26,783 bases of DNA from Tychonema litorale BBK16 (GCF_021648855.1 NZ_JAKJHX010000052.1:1-26783), one strand, 5' to 3'. Counted from the first letter of the stretch, positions 1-8,718 are shown. The notes: generated from the sequence alone by a model not told the origin. Translations and numbers: made by a program.

Positions 1-150
1 GGAAACGGCACTGCCGTCTCCTTTATATCATTCCGGTGCAGCCGGAATTGATATTCCGCTTGCACAAGGTGAATCAGGTAGATTTGTTAAAATCAGATAA
101 GGAACAGCAAAGCATTTTACATTTAATTATGTTGACATACCGAACCCCGT
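1..150. repeat. Intergenic end with dispersed palindromic repeat
   Basis: No gene is seen here. Bases 1-21 are a near-palindrome (ACGGCA-C-TGCCGT core) of the same family as the ACGGCAGTGCCGT units at 26635-26783, so both ends of the window carry it. A second small palindrome, TTCCGG-tgca-CCGGAA-like, follows at about 31-47. The rest is AT-rich spacer downstream of the leftward small membrane gene. I see no convincing terminator. Confidence 0.6.
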
Positions 151-399
151 TCATCTGCGGTTCAAACTCCTGATTTTTTGCCAAAGATAGCGCGGATTCA
201 AATAACGCCGATATTTTGTAACTACTTCTTTGCCCAATAAAATCACACTCAGCCAAAAACAAACTTCGGCTATAATAGCTAAAATTATATCTATTGCTGT
301 TTTTTGGGAAATGGCGATCGGCAAAAATGGCACAATCAACAAAATTGCCACCCAAGGTAAAAAAGAGACAACAAATAAAAATAAACCTATTTTCTGCAT
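151..399 (-). CDS. Small two-helix membrane protein (transporter-suffix-like)
   Basis: An 82-residue protein with two hydrophobic segments (about residues 5-28 and 36-56) and a basic tail rich in Arg, Lys and Tyr (RYRRYLNPRYLW). The arrangement SFLPW...PFLP...AEV.FW...GKEVV.KYR resembles the small cyanobacterial and bacterial proteins annotated as transporter suffix domain-containing proteins; that assignment is from memory of the family. It starts at ATG 40 bp downstream of the permease stop on the same strand, so the two may be co-transcribed. No clear Shine-Dalgarno precedes it. The function is unknown; it is probably an inner-membrane protein. A longer reading in another frame (74-355) looks like a shadow. 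Confidence 0.7.
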   Translation of the reverse strand: MQKIGLFLFVVSFLPWVAILLIVPFLPIAISQKTAIDIILAIIAEVCFWLSVILLGKEVVTKYRRYLNPRYLWQKIRSLNRR

Positions 400-439
400 A
401 GCTTCAGATTATGCTCGCATCTCAAACTTAATATCAAAC

Positions 440-1258
440 TCAATTCTTAATCCCCGTTGCTGCAATACCTCGAATAAACTGTCGTTGACCTGCCAAAAAC
501 AGCAACACTACCGGGAGAGTTCCAATTACCACGGCGGCCATCAACAATGGCCAACTGCTAGTAAACTGCTCCTGAAACTCAGCCAAAGCTAACTGTACCG
601 TCCGTAACTCAGGCCTTGTCGTAAACACCAGTGGCTTAAACAAATCGTTCCACTCGCCGATAAACGTAAACAAAAATAGTGTCACCAAAGCAGGGCGCGC
701 CAAAGGCAACATCACCTGCCACAAAACCTGCCAGCGGTTAGCCCCATCTAGCATTGCAGCCTCTTCTAACTCGATCGGAATTGTCATGAAATATTGACGC
801 AGTAGAAAAATCCCAAAACCGTTCGCAGCCGTTGGCAAGATTAGTGCCCCGTAAGTATTGAGCAAATGACCCCACTTCAAAACTAAGAAAATGGGAATTA
901 CCAAAAGCTGAAACGGAATTACCAGTGTTGCCAAAACTCCGAGTATTAGGGCTTGCCGCCCTCGAAACTTCAGCCGGGCTAAGGCATAGCCGGCTAAAGC
1001 GGAAGTTATGACCTGAAAACCAGTTACTGCGATCGCCACTAGAGTAGAATTAAGAAATGCCAACAAAAAATTGCCCCTCTGCCAAGCCTCCTGATAGTTC
1101 GCAAGTGTCAACCCTGTGCCCTTGGCACCGACGCTATCTGGCGATAAGGAAACCAAAAATACAGTAGCCAATGGTAGCAGTACCAGGACTGCCCCCACCA
1201 GCAAGAAAATAAAACTCAACAGTTCCAGCGCCCTAGACCTATCAAAAGATTTGCCCAT
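440..1258 (-). CDS. Carbohydrate ABC transporter permease, MalG-type
   Basis: A 272-residue inner-membrane permease of the binding-protein-dependent sugar transporter family. Six hydrophobic segments are visible: the N-terminal helix at about 13-37, then around 72-95, 106-127, 138-155, 185-205 and 240-262. The EAA loop that docks on the ATPase is clear (LEEAAMLDGANRWQVLWQVM, residues about 161-180, followed by LPLARPAL). The length is normal for MalG/UgpE-type subunits. The usual partners (solute-binding protein, MalF-type permease, ATPase) are not next to it: upstream lies the divergent ado gene and downstream only a small membrane protein. It therefore probably works with subunits encoded elsewhere, as is common in cyanobacteria. 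The substrate cannot be read from sequence; sugars or glycerol-phosphate-like compounds are the family norm. Confidence 0.93.
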   Translation of the reverse strand: MGKSFDRSRALELLSFIFLLVGAVLVLLPLATVFLVSLSPDSVGAKGTGLTLANYQEAWQRGNFLLAFLNSTLVAIAVTGFQVITSALAGYALARLKFRGRQALILGVLATLVIPFQLLVIPIFLVLKWGHLLNTYGALILPTAANGFGIFLLRQYFMTIPIELEEAAMLDGANRWQVLWQVMLPLARPALVTLFLFTFIGEWNDLFKPLVFTTRPELRTVQLALAEFQEQFTSSWPLLMAAVVIGTLPVVLLFLAGQRQFIRGIAATGIKN

Positions 1259-1420
1259 AAACTTGTGAATTAATCTAAAATAATAACCTTAGTGAGGCTC
1301 TCAAACCCGATCTCCTCCCAGATTCGCACACAACCGTGAATTTTTAGTCGAAAATAGGTAAAGTGTACTGTCACTGACCCCAATTTTAAAGGGCTGTCCA
1401 AACATCCTAACAAGGTTATT

Positions 1421-1426
1421 GAGGAG
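1421..1426 (+). promoter_or_regulatory. Ribosome binding site of ado
   Basis: GAGGAG lies 12 nt before the ado ATG. The spacing is longer than usual, but it is the only strong Shine-Dalgarno in the lipid block. Confidence 0.5.
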
Positions 1427-1438
1427 AATACACATCAT

Positions 1439-2131
1439 ATGCCACAACTTGAGGCTATCCAAGCAATTGACTTTCAAACCGAAACTTACAAAGATGCTTA
1501 CAGCCGAATCAATGCCATTGTGATTGAAGGCGAACAAGAAGCTCATGACAATTACCTGACGCTGGCCCAAATGTTGGCTGACAAGAAGGAAGAGTTAATC
1601 GGTTTGTCCAAGATGGAGAACCGCCACATGAAGGGCTTCCAAGCTTGTGGTCGTAATCTCAAAGTCACGCCGGACATGGTATTTGCCAAGGAGTTCTTTT
1701 CTGAACTGCATGAGAATTTCCAAAAGGCATCTGCCGAAGGTAAGGTTGTAACTTGCTTGCTGATTCAATCGCTGATTATTGAGTGTTTTGCGATCGCAGC
1801 CTACAACATTTACATCCCCGTCGCCGACGACTTTGCCCGCAAAATCACTGAAGGCGTAGTCAAAGAAGAATATATGCACCTGAATTTTGGTGAAGTCTGG
1901 CTGAATGCTCACTTTGAAGAATCCAAAGCTGAACTCGAAGTCGCCAACCGCCAAAACTTGCCTATCATCTGGAGACTGCTAAACTCTGTCGCAGATGATG
2001 CTAACGTTTTGGGGATGGAAAAAGAGGCTTTAATTGAAGACTTTATGATTGCCTACGGTGAAGCCCTAGGCAACATTGGTTTTAGCAACCGTGACATCAT
2101 GCGGATGTCAGCACAAGGCCTCGCAGCCTAA
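1439..2131 (+). CDS. ado: Aldehyde deformylating oxygenase
   Basis: A 230-residue ferritin-like di-iron enzyme that converts fatty aldehydes to C(n-1) alkanes plus formate, the last step of cyanobacterial alkane synthesis. All six iron ligands of the family are at the expected positions: E32, E60 and H63 (MENRHMKGF), E115 (IIECFA), E144 and H147 (EEYMH). The conserved Cys is C70. The length matches characterised ADOs (about 231). The start is ATG with GAGGAG upstream. The next gene is aar, which makes its aldehyde substrate; the pair separated by a few hundred bp is the normal cyanobacterial arrangement. It is soluble or peripherally membrane-associated and needs ferredoxin-type reductant. 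The 247-bp gap to aar holds repeats, so the two genes may have separate promoters. Confidence 0.98.
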   Translation: MPQLEAIQAIDFQTETYKDAYSRINAIVIEGEQEAHDNYLTLAQMLADKKEELIGLSKMENRHMKGFQACGRNLKVTPDMVFAKEFFSELHENFQKASAEGKVVTCLLIQSLIIECFAIAAYNIYIPVADDFARKITEGVVKEEYMHLNFGEVWLNAHFEESKAELEVANRQNLPIIWRLLNSVADDANVLGMEKEALIEDFMIAYGEALGNIGFSNRDIMRMSAQGLAA

Positions 2132-2378
2132 TTAATTGGGAAATCAGGAATGGGATAAAATTTTAAAATTAATTTTTTTAAATTTTCCCTTCTTCTTCCT
2201 TCTTCCTTCTTCCTTACAAGGTCTCGCACCCCAATCAAGTTGGAAATAAAGAACGGGAACTCAATTAAAAAATTTTAATTTTCCCTTCTAACTTCTGACA
2301 ACTGACAACTGACAGTTGACAACTGACAACTGTCAACTGACTTCTTTCTTCTTTCTTCTTCCTTTATTTGACAACTTA
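2132..2378 (+). repeat. ado-aar spacer with polypyrimidine tracts and heptamer repeats
   Basis: This gap holds a CTTCTT-type polypyrimidine tract at about 2187-2216 and a second one at about 2341-2365. Between them, at about 2294-2341, is a run of (T)GACAACT / TGACAGT units that includes inverted copies (ACAGTTGAC against GACAACTGT) and can fold on itself. The units belong to the same GTTGACT family found after aar and after ilvB. The aar start codon follows directly after the second pyrimidine tract, with no purine-rich ribosome site visible. Confidence 0.75.
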
Positions 2379-3401
2379 ATGTTTGGTTTAATCGGTCACT
2401 TAACCAGCTTAGAGCACGCCCAATCGGTAGCTAACGAGCTGGGCTATCCAGAATATGCCGATCAAGGTCTCGATTTTTGGTGCAGCGCACCGCCCCAAAT
2501 AGTCGATCACATTACGGTAACAAGCATCACTGGGCAAAAAATAGAAGGCCGCTATGTCGAGTCCTGTTTTCTGCCAGAAATGCTAGCTACTCGCCGGATT
2601 AAAGCAGCCACTCGCAAAATTATTAATGCGATGGCGCACGCTCAAAAGCATGGGATTAATATCACAGCTTTGGGTGGCTTTTCTTCGATCATTTTTGAGA
2701 CTTTCAACTTGCAGCAAATTAAGCAAATTCGCAATCTCAAGTTGGAGTTTGAGCGATTCACTACTGGCAATACTCATACGGCTTACATCCTCTGTCGCCA
2801 AGTAGAACAAGCTGCCCCCAAATTGGGGATTGAATTGTCAAAGGCTACTGTAGCTGTTTGTGGTGCTACTGGCGATATCGGCAGTGCTGTGTGTCGCTGG
2901 CTTAATGCCAAAACTAATGTAGCAGAATTGTTGCTAATTGCCCGTGATAAGGAACGTTTGCAAGATTTGCAAACTGAACTGGGGCGAGGCAAAATTATGG
3001 GCTTGGAAGAGGCTCTGCCCCAAGCTGATATTGTCGTCTGGGTAGCGAGTATGCCAAAGGGGGTAGAAATTGACCCATCTACATTGAAGCAACCTTGTTT
3101 GCTGATTGATGGTGGCTATCCGAAAAATCTGGCAACTCAGGTTCAGCATCCCGAAATCTACGTGCTCAATGGTGGCATTGTGGAACATTCCCTCGATATT
3201 GAGTGGAAAATCATGAAGATTGTCAATATGGATGTACCGGGTAGACAGTTGTTTGCTTGTTTTGCTGAGTCAATGCTGCTGGAATTTGAAAAGTTGTATA
3301 CCAATTTTTCTTGGGGACGGAATCAAATTACGGTGGAAAAGATGGAGCAAATTGGTGAGATTTCCGTTAAACACGGTTTTCGACCTTTGATGTCATTCTG
3401 A
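2379..3401 (+). CDS. aar: Long-chain acyl-[acyl-carrier-protein] reductase
   Basis: It reduces acyl-ACP to fatty aldehyde with NADPH, supplying ADO. Read from ATG 2379 it is 340 residues, the normal family length, and starts [15 protein letters not shown]. With this start the Rossmann nucleotide motif GATGDIG falls at 162-168 and the catalytic cysteine at C294 (RQLFACFAE), the same number as in Synechococcus elongatus AAR. The frame is open upstream to 2316, but those 21 codons are translated pyrimidine and heptamer repeats and are rejected as coding. Upstream is ado; downstream, after a GTTGACT repeat, is accA. It acts in the cytosol and forms an acyl-thioester intermediate on Cys294. Confidence 0.97.
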   Translation: MFGLIGHLTSLEHAQSVANELGYPEYADQGLDFWCSAPPQIVDHITVTSITGQKIEGRYVESCFLPEMLATRRIKAATRKIINAMAHAQKHGINITALGGFSSIIFETFNLQQIKQIRNLKLEFERFTTGNTHTAYILCRQVEQAAPKLGIELSKATVAVCGATGDIGSAVCRWLNAKTNVAELLLIARDKERLQDLQTELGRGKIMGLEEALPQADIVVWVASMPKGVEIDPSTLKQPCLLIDGGYPKNLATQVQHPEIYVLNGGIVEHSLDIEWKIMKIVNMDVPGRQLFACFAESMLLEFEKLYTNFSWGRNQITVEKMEQIGEISVKHGFRPLMSF

Positions 3402-3406
3402 TCGTG

Positions 3407-3467
3407 ATAGTTAACGGTTGACTGTTGACAGTTAACTGTTGACTGTTGACTGTTGACTGTTGGCTGT
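3407..3467 (+). repeat. GTTGACT/GTTAACT heptamer array
   Basis: About eight tandem or near-tandem 7-bp units (GTTGACT with GTTAACT, GTTGACA and GTTAACG variants) directly after the aar stop. It is the same family as 2294-2341 and 15528-15585 and a short tandemly repeated repetitive sequence of the type known from cyanobacteria. It occupies the space where an aar terminator or accA promoter would be expected. Confidence 0.85.
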
Positions 3468-3538
3468 ATTGAAAACTCTGATCCCATTCTTTTGGTAGGA
3501 TCGACAAAACCTGACAAAACCTTATAGAAATTTTCAGC

Positions 3539-4519
3539 GTGCCAAACCCCGATCGCAAACCACTACTCTTAGATTTTGAAAAGCCCCTCGCAGAACTCGA
3601 AGGGCGAATTCATCAGATTCGCCAACTTGCCGAAGAGAACGGTGTTGATGTTTCTGACGAAATTCGTAAACTCGAAGCACGTTCAGCCCAACTGCGACAA
3701 GAAATTTTTGGCAGCCTCTCGCCCATGCAGAGGCTGCAACTGGCCCGTCACCCGCGCCGCCCCAGTACACTAGATTATGTTCAGGCAATTAGCGATGAGT
3801 GGATCGAGCTTCACGGCGATCGGCGTGGCACTGACGATCCGGCCCTCGTTGGTGGAATTGCCCGCATAGACGGGCGTCCTACAGTGATTATTGGTCATCA
3901 AAAAGGCCGCGACACTAAGGATAATATTGCCCGCAACTTCGGAATGGCCGCTCCAGGTGGCTACCGTAAGGCTCTACGTTTGATGGAACACGCCGATCGC
4001 TTCGGAATGCCAATTTTCACGTTTATCGACACTCCGGGGGCTTGGGCGGGCTTAGAAGCAGAGCAGTTTGGACAAGGAGAGGCGATCGCCTGCAACCTCC
4101 GAGAAATGTTTCGCCTCGATGTTCCCGTGATTTGTACCGTCATCGGCGAAGGCGGTTCTGGTGGCGCTTTGGGCATTGGTGTAGGCGAACGATTGTTGAT
4201 GCTGGAGCATTCTGTCTACACCGTTGCTACCCCCGAAGCTTGCGCCGCTATCCTCTGGAAAGACGCTGGGAAAGCTAACTTAGCCGCAGAAGCTCTGAAA
4301 ATTACTTCTTGGGATTTGAAAAACCTGGGCGTTCTGGATCAAATAGTACCAGAACCAGTTGGTGGCGCTCACTCCAACCCCCTCAAGGCTGCGTCCATGC
4401 TCAAAAAAGCTTTGTTGGAAAATTTAGCAGAACTGAGTGCGCTCACCAGCCAGCAGCGCCGCCAAATGCGGTATCAAAAGTTTCGCGACATTGGTGTATT
4501 CACAGAAATTTCGGCTTGA
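3539..4519 (+). CDS. accA: Acetyl-CoA carboxylase carboxyltransferase, alpha subunit
   Basis: A 326-residue alpha subunit of the carboxyltransferase that transfers CO2 from carboxy-biotin to acetyl-CoA to give malonyl-CoA, acting with AccD. It starts at GTG (GTG CCA AAC CCC), which gives the usual cyanobacterial N-terminus followed by [13 protein letters not shown]. An N-terminal helical region (1-60) precedes the crotonase-like fold. Family blocks are visible: [41 protein letters not shown], and the glycine-rich oxyanion region [12 protein letters not shown] at about residues 203-214. No AccD partner is in the window. Its position after ado-aar is a recurring cyanobacterial synteny and makes metabolic sense, since both consume or feed the acyl-ACP pool. 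There is no strong ribosome site. Confidence 0.97.
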   Translation: MPNPDRKPLLLDFEKPLAELEGRIHQIRQLAEENGVDVSDEIRKLEARSAQLRQEIFGSLSPMQRLQLARHPRRPSTLDYVQAISDEWIELHGDRRGTDDPALVGGIARIDGRPTVIIGHQKGRDTKDNIARNFGMAAPGGYRKALRLMEHADRFGMPIFTFIDTPGAWAGLEAEQFGQGEAIACNLREMFRLDVPVICTVIGEGGSGGALGIGVGERLLMLEHSVYTVATPEACAAILWKDAGKANLAAEALKITSWDLKNLGVLDQIVPEPVGGAHSNPLKAASMLKKALLENLAELSALTSQQRRQMRYQKFRDIGVFTEISA

Positions 4520-4578
4520 GGCGATCGATTCAGAGTTACCAATTCCAACTGATAATTCTGCGAAGCAGTCAGCAGTGT

Positions 4579-4584
4579 TATAAT
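4579..4584 (+). promoter_or_regulatory. Candidate -10 box for the SDR gene
   Basis: A perfect TATAAT lies 104 bp before the SDR start codon in the accA-SDR gap. No good -35 is found at 16-18 bp. A 5-bp hairpin CAGGT-gac-ACCTG follows at 4589-4601. This is suggestive only. Confidence 0.3.
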
Positions 4585-4688
4585 TTTTCAGGTGACACCT
4601 GCTTAACAGTTCTTAATGTTTATCTCAGAAATAACTGTTCTCATGGGCTCTTTCAAAAACTGAGTTTCCCCCATACCGAGTTTTTTTT

Positions 4689-5414
4689 ATGAACTATCCG
4701 ACAACAAAGCAGGCTCTGATTACCGGAGCGAGCAGCGGTATTGGGAAAGCGACGGCTCTAGCATTTGCAAAAGCCGGTATAAACCTGGCTTTAGTGAGTC
4801 GAGAGTCGGAAAACTTAACAGCCGTTGCCGCCGCAGCTAGAGCGGTCGGGGTAAAAGCCGAAGCTTATCCGTTAGACTTGTCGAAAATTGAGGAAGTGCA
4901 AAGTGGCATCAGCGCGATCGCAGCTCAATTTGGCCCAATAGATATCCTCGTCAATAGTGCAGGGATGGGCTACACTGGCCCTTTGACGGAAACCCCTCTA
5001 GCCGACTGGCAGAGAGTTTTAGACCTAAATCTGACTAGCGTCTGGCAGTGTATTGAAGGAATTTTGCCGGGAATGCGCGATCGCAAATCTGGAATCATCA
5101 TCAACGTTTCCTCCATCGCAGGTAGCCAAGTCTTCCTAAATTGGGGACTCTACTGCGTCAGCAAATTCGGTCTCATGGCTTTGTCTAAGGCTGTAGCGAC
5201 AGAAGAACGGGCTCGCGGAATTCGCGTAACAGCCATCTGTCCAGGTTCTGTCAACACTCCCATGTGGGACACAGAAACCGTCCAAGCCGACTTCGATCGC
5301 ACTGCCATGTTAACCCCAGAAATCGTCGCCGAATCAATTCTGCACGCAGTTCAGTTGCCAGCAAGTGCAGTAATTGAAGAAATTACCCTCATGTCCAACG
5401 CTGGAGTTTTGTGA
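4689..5414 (+). CDS. Short-chain dehydrogenase/reductase (SDR) family oxidoreductase
   Basis: A 241-residue classical SDR. The cofactor loop TGASSGIG is at residues 12-19, followed by D63, the NSAG variant of NNAG at 89-92, N114, catalytic S142 (VSSIAGS), and Y155 with K159 (YCVSK). After the catalytic motif comes the conserved PGSVNTPMW. R38 at the end of the second strand suggests a preference for NADP(H), by family rule. It resembles the 3-oxoacyl-ACP reductase/clavulanate-dehydrogenase-like SDRs found beside accA in cyanobacteria, but the substrate cannot be stated. Its place after ado-aar-accA invites a link to acyl or aldehyde metabolism, which is inference. The start ATG follows a T-run and lacks a Shine-Dalgarno. 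Confidence 0.93.
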   Translation: MNYPTTKQALITGASSGIGKATALAFAKAGINLALVSRESENLTAVAAAARAVGVKAEAYPLDLSKIEEVQSGISAIAAQFGPIDILVNSAGMGYTGPLTETPLADWQRVLDLNLTSVWQCIEGILPGMRDRKSGIIINVSSIAGSQVFLNWGLYCVSKFGLMALSKAVATEERARGIRVTAICPGSVNTPMWDTETVQADFDRTAMLTPEIVAESILHAVQLPASAVIEEITLMSNAGVL

Positions 5415-5526
5415 ACTTGAGATTTGAGAATGCTGGGTTTTTCTCAGACTTCAACAATCTTTGAAACTCCATCCCCCAATCCAAAATCTAAAATCTAAAA
5501 TCAATTAATCTTCACACCAATTTCTT

Positions 5527-6261
5527 ATGACAATTGCATCAAACAACGGTTCCACAGGCTCGAACTCTCTCTCGACGGACAGCATGAAACTTTTAGAAAC
5601 CGCAGACAAAAACCTACCATCCATCACCACCAGACCAGACCGCAATTCCTCGAACGGTCATGAATCTAACGTGCCCATAACCACAGAAGTAGGTCACGAG
5701 GAAATGATGGAAGCAGTGCGGACGATGCTGCTAGGAATCGGAGAAAACCCGGAACGCGAAGGATTGCTCAAAACCCCGAAGCGGGTAGCAGAAGCAATGC
5801 GATTCCTCACCAGCGGCTACAGTCAATCTCTAGAAGAACTCCTTAACGGCGCTATCTTTGACGAAGGTCATAACGAGATGGTGTTGGTGCGAGACATCAG
5901 CGTATTCAGTATGTGCGAACACCATATGCTGCCATTTATGGGACGAATTCATGTCGCTTACATCCCCAATCAAAAAGTAGTGGGACTGAGTAAATTAGCC
6001 CGAATTGTCGAGATGTACAGCCGACGGTTGCAGGTGCAGGAACGTTTGACTCGGCAAGTTGCTGAAGCAGTTCAGACAATATTGGAACCGAGGGGAGTTG
6101 CTGTGGTAATGGAAGCTAGTCATATGTGTATGACGATGCGGGGCGTGCAAAAACCAGGTTCTTGGACGGTGACAAGTGCGATGTTGGGAGTGTTTCAAGA
6201 GGAACAAAAAACTCGCGAGGAATTCCTGAATTTGATCCGCCATCAACCGGCATTCTTTTAG
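5527..6261 (+). CDS. folE: GTP cyclohydrolase I
   Basis: It converts GTP to 7,8-dihydroneopterin triphosphate, the first step toward folate and pterins (cyanobacteria also make glycosylated pterins). The protein is 244 residues: a low-complexity N-terminal extension rich in Ser, Asn and Thr (about 1-50), then the catalytic T-fold. Zinc ligands C130, H133 (CEHH) and C201 ([10 protein letters not shown]) and the substrate-loop Q171 (QERLTRQ) are all present, equivalent to C110, H113 and C181 of the E. coli enzyme. The enzyme is a toroidal decamer in the cytosol. An upstream AATCTAA repeat (about 5474-5503) fills the gap after the SDR gene. The TAG stop codon is the first three bases of a TAGTCAT tandem array. 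Confidence 0.97.
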   Translation: MTIASNNGSTGSNSLSTDSMKLLETADKNLPSITTRPDRNSSNGHESNVPITTEVGHEEMMEAVRTMLLGIGENPEREGLLKTPKRVAEAMRFLTSGYSQSLEELLNGAIFDEGHNEMVLVRDISVFSMCEHHMLPFMGRIHVAYIPNQKVVGLSKLARIVEMYSRRLQVQERLTRQVAEAVQTILEPRGVAVVMEASHMCMTMRGVQKPGSWTVTSAMLGVFQEEQKTREEFLNLIRHQPAFF

Positions 6262-6310
6262 TCATTAGTCATTAGTCATTAGTCATTAGTCATTAGTCAT
6301 TAGTCATTAG
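6259..6310 (+). repeat. TAGTCAT heptamer array, seven copies
   Basis: Seven perfect head-to-tail TAGTCAT units plus a trailing TAG. The first TAG is the folE stop codon, so the array begins inside the gene. Copy number is likely to vary between strains by slippage. Confidence 0.95.
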
Positions 6311-6352
6311 CCAATCACTTTTTGGCTTGTGGCTAGTGACGATCGCATGGGG

Positions 6353-6413
6353 CCCAGAAACCGGGTTTTTTACGGTGCGTAACGAAGTATCTCGTAAAAA
6401 CCCGGTTTCTGGG
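6353..6413. repeat. Dispersed inverted repeat (CCCAGAAACCGGG type)
   Basis: The left arm 6353-6374 (CCCAGAAACCGGGTTTT..) and right arm 6393-6413 are inverted complements over about 21 bp with one base of slip in the T-run, around an 18-nt loop. The arms would form a strong RNA hairpin and may act as a folE terminator. Repeats beginning CCCAGAAACCGGG are, from memory, widespread in Oscillatoriales genomes. The remaining spacer to 6503 holds AATCTAA repeats and no gene. Confidence 0.8.
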
Positions 6414-6503
6414 TCGGCGTAAGTCCCGATCTAAAATCTAAAATCGGATGACGATCGCCCGTTCAGCCCTTAAAATGGACGGGTGACTTATGGCTTGTGA
6501 CTA

Positions 6504-7931
6504 ATGAATCCTATTAAATTCGGTACAGATGGCTGGCGCGGCATTATTGCTGACGATTTTACATTCGATCGCGTGGCGTTAGTAGCTCCCCTAGCAGCAC
6601 AAGTTCTCGGACAAACTGGTGGTAATAATGCAACTAGCGGCACTGTAATCGTCGGTTACGATCGCCGATTTCTGGCTGAAGAATTTGCCCTCGCAGCAGC
6701 TAAGGCAGTCCAGAGCGCCGGATTTGACGTGTTACTGAGCGATTCTTACGCTCCAACTCCAGCTTTTAGTTTAGCTGCGAAACAGTTAAATGCTTTGGGT
6801 GCGATCGTCCTGACTGCCAGCCACAATCCGGGTGCATATTTAGGGTTAAAAGTCAAGGGCGGATTTGGAGGTTCAGTTTCGCCAGAAGTTACTCAACAGA
6901 TAGAGGCAAAACTCGAAAATCCAGCACCAATTTCAGCAATTCCTGGCAAATTGGAGAGTTTCAATCCTTGGCCTGCTTATTGTAAAACGCTGCGGGCAAT
7001 GGTGGATATTGATGCGATTAAAAATGCGATCGCCTCTAAGAAAATTACCGTATTTGTAGATGTAATGCACGGTGCGGCCGCCGGAGGATTGGCACAAATT
7101 TTAGAAGTTCCGGTGCACGAAGTCAATAGCGATCGCGATCCGTTGTTTGGTGGCGGTGCACCCGAACCTTTGCCGCGCTACCTGTCGCAGTTGTTTCGGG
7201 TAATGCGAACTCACCAGCGAAAAAGCTCTGGTTTGTCGATCGGGTTTGTGTTTGACGGAGATAGCGATCGCATTGCAGCGGTTGACTCCCAAGGCAATTT
7301 CCTTAGTTCACAAATCCTAGTTCCTATCTTAATTGAACATTTAGCAAAACGGCGCGGGTTTACCGGGGAAGTGATTAAAACCGTCAGCGGTTCTGACATT
7401 ATGCCCAAAATTGCCAAGTTGTATGACTTGCCTTTATTTGAAACGCCGATCGGTTACAAGTATATTGCCGATCGAATGTTAACCACCCAAGTCTTAGTCG
7501 GCGGCGAAGAATCGGGCGGAATCGGCTACGGTACGCACATTCCCGAAAGAGATGCTTTGCTGTCGGCGCTGTATTTGTTAGAAGCCGTTGTCAAATCCGG
7601 CGAAGATTTGAGCGACATCTATAGCCGACTGCAAACAGAAACTAACTTTACTTCAGCTTACGACAGAATCGACTTGCACTTAGCAAATATGGACGAACGT
7701 TCCCGCTTGCTGAAGCTGTTGGAAAATCAACCTTTAACAGAAATCGCCGGCAAAGCAGTTGTAGATTGCAACAAAGTTGACGGATACAAATTCCGTTTGG
7801 CTGACGGAAGTTGGCTGTTAATTCGGTTTAGCGGAACTGAACCAGTTTTGCGGTTGTATTCCGAAGCAGCGACTTTGAAAGAAGTGATGCAAAACTTGAA
7901 TTGGGCAAAGAGTTGGGCGCATAAAGGTTAA
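6504..7931 (+). CDS. Phosphoglucomutase/phosphomannomutase family protein
   Basis: A 475-residue alpha-D-phosphohexomutase that interconverts hexose-1-phosphate and hexose-6-phosphate through a phosphoserine enzyme. The four functional loops are intact: TASHNPG with catalytic S106, metal loop DGDSDR (251-256), sugar-specificity loop GGEESGG (333-339), and phosphate loop RFSGTEP (441-447). The N-terminus MNPIKFGTDGWRGIIADDF is typical of the family. The GGEESGG loop fits glucose/mannose rather than glucosamine substrates, and the protein is longer than typical GlmM. Cyanobacteria usually carry two such proteins, a main Pgm and this kind of second paralogue; which one is the major enzyme cannot be decided here. 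Likely monocistronic, given the repeats on both sides. Confidence 0.93.
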   Translation: MNPIKFGTDGWRGIIADDFTFDRVALVAPLAAQVLGQTGGNNATSGTVIVGYDRRFLAEEFALAAAKAVQSAGFDVLLSDSYAPTPAFSLAAKQLNALGAIVLTASHNPGAYLGLKVKGGFGGSVSPEVTQQIEAKLENPAPISAIPGKLESFNPWPAYCKTLRAMVDIDAIKNAIASKKITVFVDVMHGAAAGGLAQILEVPVHEVNSDRDPLFGGGAPEPLPRYLSQLFRVMRTHQRKSSGLSIGFVFDGDSDRIAAVDSQGNFLSSQILVPILIEHLAKRRGFTGEVIKTVSGSDIMPKIAKLYDLPLFETPIGYKYIADRMLTTQVLVGGEESGGIGYGTHIPERDALLSALYLLEAVVKSGEDLSDIYSRLQTETNFTSAYDRIDLHLANMDERSRLLKLLENQPLTEIAGKAVVDCNKVDGYKFRLADGSWLLIRFSGTEPVLRLYSEAATLKEVMQNLNWAKSWAHKG

Positions 7932-7950
7932 TTTATTTAACCACAGGTGA

Positions 7951-7969
7951 CACGGGCGAGACGCCCGTG
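7951..7969. terminator. Hairpin after the mutase gene (dispersed repeat)
   Basis: A perfect 8-bp stem CACGGGCG / CGCCCGTG with a 3-nt loop, 20 bp after the stop codon. There is no T-run, so it may be a repeated palindrome acting as a processing or weak termination signal rather than a true intrinsic terminator. Confidence 0.5.
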
Positions 7970-8004
7970 CCACATTTGAATTATCTAAAAAGCTCGTTTG
8001 TAGT

Positions 8005-8020
8005 AAGAACTTTAGTCCTT
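8005..8020. repeat. Short palindromic repeat AAGAACTTTAGTCCTT
   Basis: A near-palindrome (AAG.ACT-tt-AGTCCTT) within GTTTGTAGTAAGAACTTTAG, 8 bp before the metallophosphatase ATG. From memory, this GTAGTAAGGACTTTAGTCCTT type is a common cyanobacterial dispersed repeat. It could pair around the translation start region. Confidence 0.5.
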
Positions 8021-8028
8021 GTTCAACA

Positions 8029-8718
8029 ATGATTACAAACAAAAACTTCAATATTATCGGTGTAATCGGCGATATCCACGCTGAAGAACAATTGTTGGAG
8101 AAAACCGTAGCTTTTCTGAACTCCCAAAATGTTGATAATATCCTTTGTGTCGGGGATCTTGTTGATGGTTCAGGTGACGCTAATCAATGCTGTAATATAT
8201 TGAAACGCGAAGAAATTCTGGTCGTTTTAGGAAATCACGATCGATGGTTATTAAAAAATGAAATGCGAAGTCTAAAAGAGGCTACACAGCCAGATTCCCT
8301 TTCGGTTATTTCGCAGTCGTTTTTAAGCTCTCTCCCTTCAACTATTGAATTTCCAACACCTGATGGTCTAGCACTCTTATGTCACGGCCTTGGGGAAAAT
8401 GATATGGCTCGACTAACTCCTGGTGATTATGGGTATGCCATTGAAGTAAACATAGATATCCAAAACTTAATTCGAGGGCGAAAATACAGATATGTCATCA
8501 ATGGTCATACACATTACAAGATGGTTCGACACTTTGGTAACTTAACTATTATAAACGCGGGAACGTTAAAGCAGGAGCATGAGCCTGGTTTTTTAGTCAT
8601 TAATTTTGTTCAACAATTTGTACAATTCTACAAGTTTTTGGTAGATTCTGCGATCGAAGAAGCAGAAAGAGTTAGTTTAACAGCGCTAAGTTGCGATCGG
8701 GGCGGGTTGACGAGATAA
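8029..8718 (+). CDS. Calcineurin-like metallophosphoesterase
   Basis: A 229-residue cytosolic phosphoesterase with the full dinuclear metal signature: GDIH (D15, H17), GDLVDG (D43), GNHD (N69, H70, D71), H119 (LLCHG) and GHTH (H160, H162). The fold is close to the YfcE/MJ0936-type small phosphodiesterases, some of which hydrolyse cyclic or bis-nucleotides. The family is too broad to name a substrate. The C-terminal tail (about 200-229) extends past the core. The start ATG follows a palindromic repeat with no Shine-Dalgarno. The downstream gap to 8856 holds a polypyrimidine stretch and no gene. Confidence 0.9.
   Translation: MITNKNFNIIGVIGDIHAEEQLLEKTVAFLNSQNVDNILCVGDLVDGSGDANQCCNILKREEILVVLGNHDRWLLKNEMRSLKEATQPDSLSVISQSFLSSLPSTIEFPTPDGLALLCHGLGENDMARLTPGDYGYAIEVNIDIQNLIRGRKYRYVINGHTHYKMVRHFGNLTIINAGTLKQEHEPGFLVINFVQQFVQFYKFLVDSAIEEAERVSLTALSCDRGGLTR

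Noticed and set aside
155..175. tRNA T-arm-like string GGTTCAAACTCC
   Set aside because: The flanking bases do not pair into a T-stem and no other tRNA arms are found around it. It lies over the end of the small membrane gene.
2316..2378. N-terminal extension of aar
   Set aside because: The 21 codons translate pyrimidine and heptamer repeats; the shorter start gives the family length and places the catalytic cysteine at 294.
3534..4692. Open frames in other phases across accA
   Set aside because: They overlap strongly conserved accA coding sequence and look like composition-driven shadows.
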